Positions 11,001 through 22,556 of a stretch of DNA of 64,000 nt are shown one piece after another. Each line of letters begins with the position of its first letter. Within the stretch, counting starts at the first letter, position 1. Under the pieces are notes generated by a model. That model was not told the origin of the DNA. It made no database searches and saw only the letters and a program-made list of their open reading frames with translations. Made by a program: the position numbers and the translations under genes. This stretch comes from Poa pratensis (taxonomy: Eukaryota; Streptophyta; Magnoliopsida; Poales; Poaceae), in the NCBI GenBank assembly GCA_947311845.1, contig CAMZMU010000041.1, forward strand, positions 118,196,100 to 118,260,099, in the 5' to 3' direction.

Positions 11001-12475
11001 AACCTCCAATTGAGGAGCTGCGTTACTTCCTAGAGTTCCAGCTTCCAAGAGTTTGGGCGCCAGTTCGTGATGAGCACCCTGGCTATCAAAGAAAAGAGCC
11101 AGTGTGTCCATCCTTGCAGTTCAGCTTGATGGGGAAAAAGCTGTATATCAGCCAAGAACAGGTACTTAGATAATCATGGTGATGACTTTTGATTTCATAA
11201 GAATCTTATCAATGCATACATGCCATTAGAATGGGGAGATAGAAATATGGTAAACGAATGAGGAGATAGAAATATTCTATTATAATGTAGTTTGCCCATC
11301 TATGTCAGTATTTCTTTGGGGTCTACCTGACTTGTCCTCTAACAACTCTTTGTAGTCATACGTGTCCCTGTTAATCCAAGAAAAAACTGCTACATTATCT
11401 TTCTTAACATTTTAGCTGATACAACCCTATGTTCGGAAATGTACACTAGAAGCCTTAGAACCTGAATTTCAAGACTAATCTCTATGCAACTCTGCTGTAG
11501 CTTATATGCCTGTAGACAAGGTGGTTAATGAACACATAAAAGGAAGTGACCGGTTGCAGGACCTGAAGGGCGTTATGTTCAGTGAGTAGTTTAGAATGTT
11601 GCTAACCAAGCTTACACTTCTATCCAAAACCCATTTACACGCCCCAAAGTTGTGGTTTAGCCATGCCATCTCCATTAAATATGAAACATTAAAGCAACAA
11701 ATAGCCAGCTGAAAACTGGTATATGTGTCTGTAATGTAATGTTGGATACTAGTCTCTGGACAGTTGCAATACCTGCACAATTTCTCCTACAGTTCCTTTA
11801 GGCTTTTGTTATGCATCATATCATGTCATATGTTTTCAGGTATCAGTGGGTCGCAAGCCAATAACTGGCCTCAGGTTATGCTTGGAAGGTGCTAAGCAGA
11901 ATAGGCTATGCATCCAACTGCAGCATCTAGCATCTCTTCCGAAGATCCTCAAGCCTTACTGGGATGCACACATCACAATCGGTGCACTGAAATGGCTGGG
12001 GCCAGAGGAGCAGGACAGCCGCTGGTTCGAGCCTGTGAAGTGGAAGAACTTCTCCCACGTCAGCACAGCTCCAGTGGAACACCACGAGACGCTAATCGGT
12101 GACGCCTCTGGCGTTTACATTGTCACCGGGGCGCAGCTCGGGGTGTGGGACTTTGGATCGAAGAACGTCCTGTACATGAAACTTCTGTACTCGAGGGTGC
12201 CCGGTTGCACGACCCGGAGATCGCTATGGGATCATAGCCCTGCCGCCACCAGCAACTTTCCGACAGTTGTTCCTTCCCACACCACGTATCCGGACACGGG
12301 GGACTCAAGCACGAGCTCGAGCGATGCGGGGAAGTTCGTGAAGATAGTGGACAGGTCGGAGCTGTGCAAAGGCCCCGACGACATGCCGGGGCACTGGCTG
12401 GTGACAGGCGGGAAGCTTGGCGTTGAGAAGGGCAGGATTGTTCTGAGGGTGAAGTATTCCTTGCTGAACTACTGA
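8053..12475 (+). CDS. CAD1-like MACPF-domain protein, seven exons
   Basis: Exons by splice consensus and frame continuity: 8053-8316, 9037-9275, 9344-9539, 9619-9696, 10469-10655, 10998-11161 and 11840-12475. Together they give 587 residues, close to Arabidopsis CAD1 length. Exon 1 has the family opening (ALGRGFD, LLYCKGA). The MACPF signature NYGTH is at residues 172-176 in exon 3, followed by IGGKDVIYVKQH. Exon 5 carries IFRRRGGDDL; exon 7 carries GRKPITGLRL, WFEPVKWKNFSHVST and the family C-terminus VKYSLLNY. Introns are GT-AG except intron 4, whose donor is GC (GAG|GCAAGT). CAD1 and NSL1 restrain cell death and salicylate-dependent immunity in Arabidopsis; the molecular role is unsettled, and function here is inferred. 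No stop or frameshift was found. An exon-3 acceptor at 9343 leaves a 68-base intron, short but workable in plants. Confidence 0.93.
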
Positions 12476-12785
12476 CACCATTGCCTGTGTTGTTGAGAAC
12501 TTTGTAGTGCAGCATACTGTGTTGTGAGTGAAGCAGGAGTTTGCTAAGAGTTACACATTTTTGTTGGTAATCCAGTGATAGATTGATTGGTAGTAGTTTT
12601 TTACATGAGATTTTTCTCTATGTAATAGAGAATTTTGTGGTGCTCTTTCCTGTTTGTGTACACGCTTTCAGTCTTGTAAATGCCTACTCGTCATTCCTTG
12701 TCAAACTTTTGGCATCAGAACTCATACCTAGATCATCATGTCATCGCTAACTAGGTCGTAACTAGTCCATGGAGTTTCAAAGCTA
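12476..12785 (+). other. Probable 3'UTR and downstream flank of the MACPF gene
   Basis: T-rich sequence with no second gene. No exact AATAAA is seen at a typical distance; plant polyadenylation signals are loose, so the transcript end cannot be fixed from sequence. Confidence 0.45.
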
Positions 12786-14222
12786 CGAGAGCATCTTCAA
12801 CCGGAGTTGCTATTTCAGAGGTGTCCGCGGATAGCAGCCGGCCACCCTTATATGTCCCTTCCTACAACCACATCCGCCATTTTCAGTTCTCAATCCATGC
12901 AATACATGAACGTAGATCATCCTACATGACTAAATTATTCATTTTTTGGAATCCATAGTTCAAACATAAATAGTTCAAATTATTTATAGTCATAATTCAA
13001 ACATAAAATTCAATATTTCTAGTGTGGATCCACATATGCTACACAAAGTCATTAAGTTGTTGCACGTGCCTTGTTGATTTCGAACTTGTCTATGCATCTC
13101 AAGAAAATTCAGAACATAGCTCTCCATCTTGTTCTAGGAGGCAAACTTGTTCTTCGTACTGCTCAAAATCATTTTTGTGGCCTGCTCATTCTTCCTCGTC
13201 CTACATAATCATGATGTGTAAAAATTACACAACAAGTGACCTCCCAAAATGTCTCTGAATCCCACGCTGCAGCTCTCCCCATCCAGACATCCGGACGTAC
13301 TCATTAATTAACGGCATCCGCAGCTATACCACCATAGGAAAGCATCTTCTAAACACCGTGCATTTTTGTATAGGAGAGAATGAAAGTTGTCCGCAAGAAT
13401 CTTTTCTCAACGTGAAGTAATTAAGTATCAAAAATTTTCACACCTTTCACTATGCGTCGGAACAAACTAGAGTTTATCCGAAACGACGTAGAAAAAACCT
13501 CTAGTGGAATACCCGGATCAGATTTGAAGTAGTCGTTATAGAGATCTAGTGCGCCATTGATCTTGTTACGAAGAACAACTATACTGACTTTGCCTTTTAT
13601 TAAACCCTTGAAGTTGAGAACATGCTCCTCTTTTTCATTTTTTTTGAGTCATGTCCGCATCTTCGCTGCCATTGATCTCGCAGTCATTCTCATCATCGAT
13701 AAACTCTTTATACATGAACTTGTCAAAATACGAGTAATCAAACACATCATCTGCGAATCCATCTCTATAAATGAGCAAAGTAATAAAAAAACAGCTCCGA
13801 CATTTTGTTGTGCGGCGTACCGGGGCGGCAACCGTGTCCTGGGCAGCGGCAAGGGTTCGGTCAAATTTAGTGTGTGGGTATATCCTGTCGGATACGACGT
13901 GACGAACATGTCGTGGTGCGTCCAGGTAGCCCAATAATTCCGTTAAAAGAGGTATATCATTCATTGATCTCGCTCTACGCTTGAAAAAAAAAGTTGTTAG
14001 TATACTTGAAAGACGCTATGTAATATGTTAGTTTTAATAACCCTCCCCACATATACTCTGGAAATGAAAGTTACGGAGGCCAGACAGTTGAGTTAGGTTG
14101 ATCGGATCGGTTGGGTGCTGGTTTTCTGCCCGACTTGTGTCCAGGCTTCCGCTGGGCGTATAGCGAGAAGTGGGTTCTCTAAATTTTCTTTCGCTTGTTG
14201 AGAGGCCGACATGGTATATATA
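12786..14222. other. Decayed repeat region, possibly Harbinger-derived
   Basis: It opens with GAGCATCTTCAACCGG, similar to Harbinger/Tourist ends, and then runs through AT-rich sequence. Short frames on the minus strand between 13635 and 13964 show no recognised domain. A degraded DNA transposon is plausible, but I cannot support a gene or a far boundary. Confidence 0.3.
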
Positions 14223-14400
14223 AGAGCATCTCCAATAGGTGATGTAAAATAAGTTTTAACCGTTTTTTACACCACGAGGGGGCAAAAGGTGGTCTCCAAC
14301 AGCTGCCCGTGATGTATATTTTGGCCAAAAAAATTTAGGGCACGATGTAAAATTTGGTTCCCATGATATAAAATATACATCGCCAGGAGTCGTGCCCTAA
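14223..14400. mobile_element. Terminal part of a Tourist-like MITE
   Basis: Starts TAAGAGCATCTCCAATAG, the common start of Tourist-like elements, with GTCTCCAACAG repeated near 14290. The other terminus is not evident, so this is a partial call. Confidence 0.4.
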
Positions 14401-15535
14401 AACGCATGCAGCCGCGCGCTCGCGTGTAACCGCCAATCTGAAACTTCCAGATCACGGCTACTTGTCGCCGCGCCGCCCACGATCGCTCGCCCTCCAGCGA
14501 TCCGCCGTCATGTCGACCCCATCCAACCTCCTGGCCTATGGCGCGCCCGTTGCTGGCCCCATTCCCACCGTTGCCGCTTCGCACGACGTCTCACCATGAC
14601 AAACGTTATGAGGCCGACCGTACCAGAAAGATCGAGTCGTAGATAGTGGACGACAATACCGTAGGCTCGTGGGAGGGCACAACGTAGACCGGACACAGCA
14701 AGAACACACCGTGCCATCCTGCCCGGCCGGCCGGGCCCAGATCTGGCCCTAGAGGGTGTCGCCGGCCAAGCCCGCCCCACGCCTCACTGCCACCAAGCAG
14801 CAACGCCTACGCCCTGCCGCCATCCGGAATGCCGCCGGCCGAGCCGCACCGCCGTTGGCCGGAAGATTCTCGCGAGTCCCCGCGAATCCTCGTAGTAGAA
14901 TGAAACTCCTGCCGCACGATTGTTTTGGATCAATCTCGTGAGTTATTAGGGATGTCGGCATCGATCGACGACATGGAAGCAAGGTCTGCACGTACGCGTG
15001 GGCCCATATGTGCGCCTGTAGAATCAGGATTAGATGAACAGAGTCCACTGTCGCTCTGTCAGCGTGGCCCATATGCACATGCACGGAGTGACCGAGGATC
15101 AGTCAATCCATACCAGGTTCAGCTCAGTTTAAAAAACCACGAGCCTCCATCGCTGCGGTAGCGAGAGGTGGCCGCAACCCGGCAATTCACGGCCTCGGCC
15201 CGTTTAGCGGCGGACGGTCGCCTCGCCGGAGAGGAAGAAGACGTAGAAGAGAGGTGCACGCGGCCGACGGTGACGACGTAGGAGTAGATCCCAATTATAT
15301 GTACGCTGATCAGATTTACGTAAAGATCGCACTGAAGAGATTTGTTGAATGTTGATGACTTGGGTGGGTGTGGCGACCGCGGTACAAAGCACCTTTCGGT
15401 GCTTATTAACTATAGGAGGTTGCCGGGGTCGCTGGAGTGCATGTGGCAGCTAAGCTAAGGCCATAAAAACTGAGCTACGCCTCCGTTATACTCCTATTAG
15501 GCAAGTACCTTCATAGCAAGTCATCCACGGCCGTT
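14401..15535. other. GC-rich intergenic stretch, nothing recognised
   Basis: Several frames of 60 to 110 codons overlap on both strands, as expected by chance in GC-rich DNA. I see no domain, splice structure or repeat boundary. Confidence 0.5.
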
Positions 15536-15542
15536 GAGAACC

Positions 15543-15615
15543 AAGCGCTGGCTTGGTGGCTTGTGCTCACGGTGTTGAGCCAGCCTATCCGGGTTTGAGA
15601 CCCAGCTGATGCATG
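15543..15615 (+). mobile_element. tRNA-like SINE head (A and B boxes)
   Basis: TGGCTTGGTGG near 15550 resembles a pol III A box. GGGTTTGAGACCC near 15590 resembles a B box (GGTTCGANNCC with one change). The spacing of about 40 bases is tRNA-like. The sequence does not fold as a proper tRNA by inspection, so a SINE head is more likely than a tRNA gene. No poly-T tail or TSD was identified. Confidence 0.35.
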
Positions 15616-15788
15616 CTCGAAAGAAATTTTGAGTCGTAACTGAAAAATACTCGAACACGAACTAAACGGGGAGTCTCATCTATCCTTCCCCCCATTGGTC
15701 AACGTTTTTAGTCATCCACGACCGTCGCGTGGTGGCATGCACGAGATCTGCGCATTAGTGGCGCATATATAGGTACACGTAAGAATCA

Positions 15789-16110
15789 TCATCCCCTATA
15801 TGTACTCTTTATACATGACACACACGTGAATCTTGTACTACATCACATTCGCCTCAGCAGTCAGCACACAACAAGCGCGCATTACGCTAGGCGGATGCCA
15901 GGGCGGCGGCCTTGGACGGTGGTGGTATGTCGAGGCGGCGGTCTCGGGCTCCCAGCGACGGTCCTATAGGGCACTAGGGCATGATCATCCCCTGTATGTA
16001 CTCTTTGTACATGACACTGATGCTAGGGCGGCGGCTTTGGATGGTGGTATACTGGTATGTCGAGGCGACGGTCTTGGGCTCCCACGTAGCGACAGTCCTA
16101 TGGGGTAGGG
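15789..16110 (+). repeat. Imperfect direct repeat, ~185-bp period
   Basis: ATCATCCCCTATATGTACTC near 15789 recurs as ATCATCCCCTGTATGTACTC near 15974. Each copy is followed by TACATGACAC, a GGCGGC-rich stretch, GGTATGTCGAGGCG and GGGCTCCCA. The copies carry small indels. Confidence 0.65.
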
Positions 16111-16560
16111 TCATGCCCTAGTGCGGTATGGGTGGCGTCCTGGTGTTGTGTGGGCGGCAAGGCAATCAACCCAGCTGGTTCGGCTTCGGGCGATGCGAAG
16201 TTCGTCCTGGTGGCTACAGTGGGGCTGCTGCCCCGGCCTTGGTGCGACGATCGTGGTCTACGAGCGGTCGCCTTGGTAGCATGGGCTACAAGATGGCTGG
16301 ATCGTGCGGCCCTGCGGCTGATGTGCAGCTTTGGTGCCGAGTGGTGTAAGTCAGGGCCTCAGGGCGTGAGGTGTGTGTTTGTGGCGTTTGGTGGATCTGT
16401 GTCGTGTGGACGACGGGTCCCCTCGCTTGTTCGGTTTTTTGGCCCAGTTTTTCTTATAATTAAACAAGACATTGTATAGTTTGTATAGTTTTTGGACCCG
16501 ATTTTCCTTATAAACTAGGTCAACTCTATTCTATATAATCAGGCGGTGGATATCGACCCC
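16111..16560 (+). mobile_element. Possible LINE 3' tail
   Basis: GC-rich, G-skewed sequence passes into TTGGCCCAGTTTTTCTTATA and then TATAAACTAGGTCAACTCTA. This resembles the untranslated tail of plant LINEs. No reverse transcriptase is present, so the call rests on composition alone. Confidence 0.25.
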
Positions 16561-17191
16561 CTGAGGATCAAAAAATGTATGCACAAATATGAATTTTTGG
16601 CCATGAGATCCTGTGCTTCCTTTATTTTTTAAAAATAATAAATCGCAATTATATGTTTGAAAAAAAATTCGAGAGAAATTCTAGATGTATTCAACAATGT
16701 ATCCTACGAACGTGCGACTCGCACTTTCAAATACTTTGTATTATGAACTATACATAAATGAAAAAAATGTTGGGTCAAATTATAGTGAACAGTGCGAATT
16801 TCAAGACTACAAAATTCATAAGATTTGTCATTTTTATATAGTCTAGAGTTAACAGAATTTACCTTGCCGATTTTGCATCCTTACAAGGTACATCATTGAC
16901 TATATCTAAAATTCATTTTCAGATTATTTTTTAAACTTGTAGATATGATTTCCGAAATTTTAATAAAGAGAGCTGGAACTCAAGAGAGCCGAATACAGTA
17001 CGCTCTACGCCAATCTCCAAGATTATACTCCGTACCTCGGTAGGCGCACGTACGTATCCAAATTCTCATCCGCTTGGTACTGCATGTACATGTGTGAATT
17101 GTTTTCACTTGTCAGAGACACGCATGGTGCACGGATGTCGTGTGGACGAGGACTTGGGATAGTAGGCTTGTAGCTAGTAGCAATTAAGCCT
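16561..17191. other. AT-rich intergenic sequence, nothing recognised
   Basis: No gene, clear repeat or transposon terminus was found in these 630 bases. Confidence 0.5.
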
Positions 17192-17552
17192 GAACGCTGC
17201 GTATTTTTTGTCAAATCTGGCCATTTGCCCGAACTAATCTCGTATCTGGCCCCTCTGAGAAACTATTCTCGGATCTGGCCCCTCGGATCGGCGCCAATGG
17301 ACATGGCGCCGAAGTTGTACAGGTCGACGCTAACAATTTACATCGTTTTGAAAATTCATGGGTTCGGCGCCAACCCACTTGGCGCCGACCTAGCTCGGCC
17401 AATTTTTTTCCTGGCGCCGACCTGTACAAGGTCGGCGTCATCCTCGTTGGCGCCGACCTCGGGGGCCAGATCTGAGAATAGTTTCTCAGAAGGGCCAGAT
17501 ACGAGATTAGTTCGGCCAAAGGGCCAGATTTGGCAAAAAATACGAAAGCTGC
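17192..17552. mobile_element. Mutator-type foldback MITE with 9-bp TSD
   Basis: The element proper is 17201-17543. Its ends GTATTTTTTGTCAAATCTGG and CCAGATTTGGCAAAAAATAC are imperfect inverted repeats, and pairing continues inward for about 90 bases per arm (AGAAACTATTCTC against GAGAATAGTTTCT). It is flanked by GAACGCTGC (17192-17200) and GAAAGCTGC (17544-17552), an 8 of 9 match, the Mutator TSD length. The loop contains several GGCGCC motifs. Because the arms are inverted copies, similar short frames appear on both strands; they are not genes. Confidence 0.8.
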
Positions 17553-17649
17553 ATGCTTCGCCAGATCTACGTGACAGTGCAGCAAGCAGCCCTGCCGATG
17601 CAACTAGAAACGACTACTACTACTAGCTACCGATAGCACTCTAGTACGT

Positions 17650-17803
17650 ACTCTAAATATAAGATGTTTTAGCCTTTCGCCACGTTCACATATACGTAGA
17701 TGTATCTATACATATTTTAATGTCTATGTTCACTCATGTGAGTGTGTATCTAGACAACATGTACAATAACCAAAACATCTTATATTAAAAAACGGAGGGA
17801 GTA
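17650..17803. mobile_element. Stowaway-like MITE
   Basis: The right end reads AAAACGGAGGGAGTA, the inverted form of the Stowaway terminus TACTCCCTCCGT. The left arm ATATAAGATGTTTT pairs with AAAACATCTTATAT. The outer left terminus is eroded. A TA target site follows at 17802-17803. Confidence 0.8.
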
Positions 17804-19166
17804 AGAGTGAAGACACCCACCGAACAAGCATTCACCACTGTTGATTGCGTTGGAAATTTTTGGGATACCATCTTTTCAGGAGAGTAGATGGATCTCCTAT
17901 GGTTTCTTGTGTCACTGGTGTCAAAATGGCACTATTCATTCATGACATATTTGTCTTTTTTGTTCTCAATGTTAGTTTTGAATCTGAAGCTGAAATTTTT
18001 GGAAGTTATAAAAACATATTGTGAACACATCCACTTTTCGTAATTTTTCTAAAACATTGAAATTTGATTTTTTTTTTTTACGGAAGCACGATAACTCCTT
18101 ATGGGTGGGAGCACTAGATATGTTCTCATCCGTCTGTCATCCGTTAATTTATTTTGTTGAGTGCCGATGTTTTACCGAGCATCAAGGTAAATACATCTTT
18201 GTTTTCCGTGTGTATGACTGTTTTTTCAAGGATACACCTGGAAGGTGCATCAGTTTCATAGAAGAAGAGCCCAAGACAGCCGAAACAACGCCATAAGGCA
18301 ACACGATACAAACGTAACACCTCACGGATTACAACAGCACCTACACCGGCCGAACGACAAGACTCACCTTGCACCATCTCCAATCATGAATGGCGAGGAA
18401 GGGATGCACCGAGCTTCTAGGCCGCGTCACAACTGAAGACTGGACTCCATGAGACTCTAACACAAAGATGGCACAAGACAACGCAACCGCCCTCTCATAA
18501 GCGCCTAAGAGTCGGCGAGTGGACGACGGGACTGAACCAGACCGGAGGAGGCGTCGACCAAAAAGCACCGGCGACGATGTATATAGCGCCCCGGAGGCCT
18601 ACGCTCTGAGTGGCGGCCAACAACGACTCCAACCGGTGTACCGAGGACTCCACGAACCACCTAGGCGACACCTCCAAGAAGGGAACGATGCAGCCACGCC
18701 GACGCCGTTTGATCTGAAGGCCGGATCAAGGGTTTCCCCTGTGCTCGAGGCTAGGAAGAACGAACAGCGCCATGACGATGCCTCCAAGGAGGTGACGGCA
18801 CCCATGAGCGTCGTCGTCGTCAACTTCATGCAGGGCTTCCGCCCCGGCCCTGTCCTCGACCCCAACATCCATTGGATGCAGCAAGGAGCACACTTTGGAC
18901 CACCGTGTATAAGAGGCGAGGCTGAACCGTCGTCAGCGGAGCAGGAGGTGCCGCCGCTCACCGTCTCACCACCACCATCAAACGGGGACTGGATGGTGAG
19001 GATCCACCTCGTCGCTGCCTGGGCGGCCGCTGGTACCGCCATGGTGCCCAGCCACCAGCTTCGTGAGGCTCCACGCGCAACCAGCAGCCATGAAGCCCAG
19101 AGCCACCGGCCCGCCGAAGCCTAGCCTGCCCGAAACGAGAGCTCCCGGACGCAGCCGCAGGGGCGC
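17804..19166. other. Pre-insertion sequence left of the Gypsy element
   Basis: This is the DNA the Gypsy element entered; it resumes at 57885. The part from 18230 is GC-rich and has long overlapping frames on both strands, none with a recognised domain. On the minus strand it ends with an A-run near 18225, which could mark the 3' end of a non-LTR retroelement, but no reverse transcriptase is visible. The last five bases (19162-19166, GGCGC) are the left target duplication. Confidence 0.4.
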
Positions 19167-19749
19167 TGATGCGGGTTAGGTCCCGATTTTCACGGATTGA
19201 GGGCGGATGATCGATGAACACGAAGAACACGAAGAACACAAGAGGGGAAAGTCAAACGCAAGATAACTAGCAAAGCAACACGGACGAAATCAACCGGTAA
19301 CAAGTCCCCAAGGGCTGCCCCCGATTCTCAATCTCCAAGCAACCTTACTCTTAGGATTGTTTCTCTCACTGGTCAATCCCACCGGTCCAATCTAGTCACT
19401 CAAAGAGGAAGGATTGACAAGTAATCGCAACTACAAGAAGAAGCCTTGAATCCACTAGAGGGATCTTCTCCACAAGGGGATGCCTTAATTCATCTCCACA
19501 AGGGGAGGCATTGATTCATCTCCATAGGAGGCAACACCAACAAGGGGTGGAAAGGAGCAAAGCTCAACTCAAGTCTAATCTCAGTCTAACCCTAAATCTG
19601 AAGTCGAAGGCACCTATTTATAGTCTAGATACGAAAAGGTAGATGAGTGGCCAGGATTACATGGCTCAAGGGCCAACTCAGCACACAGGCTCGCGCAGCC
19701 CTGGCAGTACCGGAGGGAATGGCTCGGTAGTTCCGAAGAAGGTCAACTC

Positions 19750-20767
19750 TGTCGGCCTAGTGGAAACCAGGGTACCACGGGCCGGCCTGCCACAATCCTC
19801 GACACTCCACAGAGGATTTTGCTAAGGACCAGGCATCCCAGCCTGGCGAGCCTCGCGAGGGACATTCCCCTCGCGAGGTCTTCTTCCGTTGGAAATATCG
19901 CTAAGTCCTCGTGCACGACAGCGACTCCCTCGCGAGGCGTCAAGTACGCGAAGACCTCGGCGAGGCAACCCAGCCCTCGTGAGGTTCCTTCGACTGAAAG
20001 CAAGCTCTGTCTCCACGACAGAGCACACATGGCCTCTACGCACGCCGCAGAGTGACGCGCGCGCCTGCGCGCAGTGACGACGACGCCGCAGTAGCCATTC
20101 TGGTGATTAAAGCGGTCAACAAAGCTACACCAAGCAAAGGAGGCAACAAGGCTTGCCATTCCGATGATAAGGGGACCGTTGGCCACTACGCTCCAAGCCG
20201 ACGTCACCGTGGGGCACGCCACAGATCTCTCCAGTGCCAGCCCACTGTCCTCGATGGACGGTGGCTTTTTCTGCCAAGAGAACGACGCTCCCTGCCATGG
20301 ACCGAGCCCATGGGTAGCCCCGTGACCGTGCACTGTCCTCCTCCTTCGTCGCCATGTGGTAGCCCTTCCCGCCTGGATGAATTGGGGGAAGAGGCCCGAG
20401 GCACCTATATAAGGAGGCAGTGCACGACCAAGGCAAAGGATCCCATTTTCGATCGATTCCATTAGCCACTCCACCACCAGGGAGAAGACGAAGCTCCTTC
20501 CACCATAGTTCCTCTCGAACACAACTCTCTGTACGGTAATCTCCACAAGCAGTGCAATACAACCAAGCAGGAGTAGGGTCTTACACCTCACGGTGGCCCG
20601 AACCTGGGTAGCGGCTCGTGTCTACTATCTGCCGTGATGTCCCTCCCCGAGCTCGATGAGCACCGTCACCGAGGTAGTTGAGGGTTGTTTGACAGCGTGT
20701 TCAGCCCCCTTTCGATCCCTGGCTTTAGTGAGACACTTCCCTAGTTCCTGGGACTAGTTCTCCGATA
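19750..20767 (+). mobile_element. 5' LTR of the Tat element
   Basis: 1,018 bases. The inner end reads CCGATA where the other copy has CTGACA. TATATAA at 20406-20412 is the likely core promoter. A minus-strand frame of 282 codons spans most of the LTR but is cut by a shift in the other copy, and it is not accepted as a gene. Confidence 0.9.
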
Positions 20768-20769
20768 TT

Positions 20770-20787
20770 TGGCGCGCCAGGTAGGGG
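20770..20787 (+). promoter_or_regulatory. Primer binding site, tRNA-Arg(CCU)
   Basis: TGGCGCGCCAGGTAGGGG is complementary to the 3' end of plant tRNA-Arg(CCU), recalled from general knowledge, and lies two bases inside the LTR. Confidence 0.75.
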
Positions 20788-20817
20788 CTGAGGTGCGTCT
20801 TCGATTTCTCCTCCGCC

Positions 20818-22221
20818 ATGGCCGAGACACGTGCTGAGCATCTCGCTCGCCGTACGTCAGGCAGGGCCGACACCGAGCCCGTCGTCAACCGCAACCAGCG
20901 CGGCCGCCCGCGTGCCAGCGACGCTCCAGAGCGCAACGCCGGCCCTGAGCCCCGCGTCGAGCACCCAGAAGACCAAGACGGCGGCGGCGACGAGGAAGCT
21001 TCCTCCCTGCACCCGTCCACGAGCCAGGGCACTTCCACGCAGAGCCGGGTGGTGCCCAGCCCAAGCGCTGCGCTACTCATGGCGCAGGAGCTGCTGTGCT
21101 ACCGCCCCGCGCAGGCGGGCCACGATGGCTGGCTCGACCGCGTCACCGAGCTCGTCAACGCCGCTGCCGTGCCCGCTCCAACACCCTCTCGCTCGCTGGT
21201 GCATCACTCCGGGCTCGCAGGGAACGTAGCGCACGGCGCTCCTCCTCGTCCTACTGGCCTACAGTGCTTCAGGACACCACCGCAATCGTCCAGTCTTGCG
21301 AGGCGTGCCAATTCCACGCCAAGCAGATCCACCAGCCTGCACAGGGACTTCAAACCATCCCGCTTTCCAGGCCCTTCGCGGTCTGGGGGCTGGACATCCT
21401 GGGACCCTTCCCATGAGCGCTCGGGGGCTACCGCTACCTCTACGTCGCCATCGACAAAATGGGCGGAGGTTGAACCAGTGCGCACCATCCCGGCGAGGTC
21501 TGCGGTGAAATTCATCAGGAGCCTGGTCTGCCGCTTCAGCGTACCAAATCGCATCATCACCGACAACGACTCACAGTTCACCAGCGGCCTCTTCAAATCC
21601 TACTGTGGCAGCCTCGGCACCCAAATCTGCTACGCCTCATTGGTTCACCCACGAAGCAACGGGCAAGCCGAGCGAGCAAACGCTGAAGTGCTCAAGGGCC
21701 TAAAGACAAGAAGCTTCAATCGCTTCAAGGCCAACGGCAAGAATTGGATTGATGAACTCCCATCTGTGCTCTGGTCCATTCGCACAACAGCCACGAAGCC
21801 CACTGGTGAAACGCCGTTCTCCCTCGTCTACGGAGCTGAAGCGGTCCTCCCCAGCGAGCTCAAGCACGGGTCCCCGTGAGTCCTCGCCTTCAACGAAGCC
21901 AACCAGGACGACATCCGCAACAACGACCTGCTGCTGCTCGAGGGACTCCGCTGCAACGCCGCCCTCCGAGCGGCAAGGTACCAGCAAGACCTCCGCCACT
22001 ACCACAACCGCCACATACGCCCACGCACCCTCGAGACAGGCGACCTCGTCCTAAGAAGGATACTCTCCAGGGAAGGCCTCCACAAGCTCTCGCCCATGTG
22101 GGAGGGGCCCTTCAGGGTCGTGCACGTCTCCAGGCCCAGCTCAGCACGGCTCGAGACGGAAGACGGCATTCCGTTCCAAAACCCGTGGAACATCGAGAAT
22201 CTGCGCAAGTTCAACCCGTGA
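20818..22221 (+). pseudogene. Tat gag N-terminus fused to integrase end
   Basis: The ATG at 20818 opens a gag-like leader rich in charged residues, to about 21230. Sequence then jumps to the integrase zinc-binding end (SCEACQFHAKQIHQPAQ, in another frame), followed by LDILGPFP and the catalytic core: IITDNDSQFTSG, then HPRSNGQAERANAEVLKGL, whose Glu completes the DD35E triad. WSIRTTATKPTGETPF and VYGAEAVLP follow. A TGA near 21879 interrupts the C-terminal part, which ends at 22219-22221. Protease, reverse transcriptase and RNase H are absent. An internal deletion of several kilobases is inferred from the usual element length. Confidence 0.85.
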
Positions 22222-22556
22222 TCAGCCGCGGCAGGCATTTTTTTTGTCTCAAGAGGGAAGCATGCGCCATCACATCCCCAGCTTGACAAAGCTTTTCTCT
22301 CCCCGAGGGCCTACACCATCTGAGCTCTCTCTACAACGCGTCGCCACGGGCCGCGAGAAGCCTCAGCCACTCCATGTGGAACCCCATGCTCAGACATGGC
22401 GGAATTTATTTTGGCCACGCCAAATGTAATGAACAATTTCATCGCAGCATGAACCTATGCGCCTTAGCGCCGTTATGTAATATTGCCGCGGTAAGCATTT
22501 GATTTCTGCTATCATTCACGCTCATACCTATCCCTATGCGTATCTCACGAGCGGGG

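Noticed and set aside
15543..15615. A functional tRNA gene
   Set aside because: The boxes are present but acceptor and anticodon stems do not pair by inspection.
17211..17626. Similar reading frames on both strands
   Set aside because: They are produced by the inverted arms of the foldback MITE.
18519..19124. A 201-codon plus-strand frame beside the Gypsy insertion
   Set aside because: Opposite-strand frames of similar length overlap it and it resembles no known protein. It is kept only as unclassified pre-insertion sequence.
19743..20591. A 282-codon minus-strand frame across the Tat LTR
   Set aside because: The second LTR has a shorter, shifted version and the frame lies against the LTR promoter strand; no domain was recognised. 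Chance opening of GC-rich DNA is more likely.
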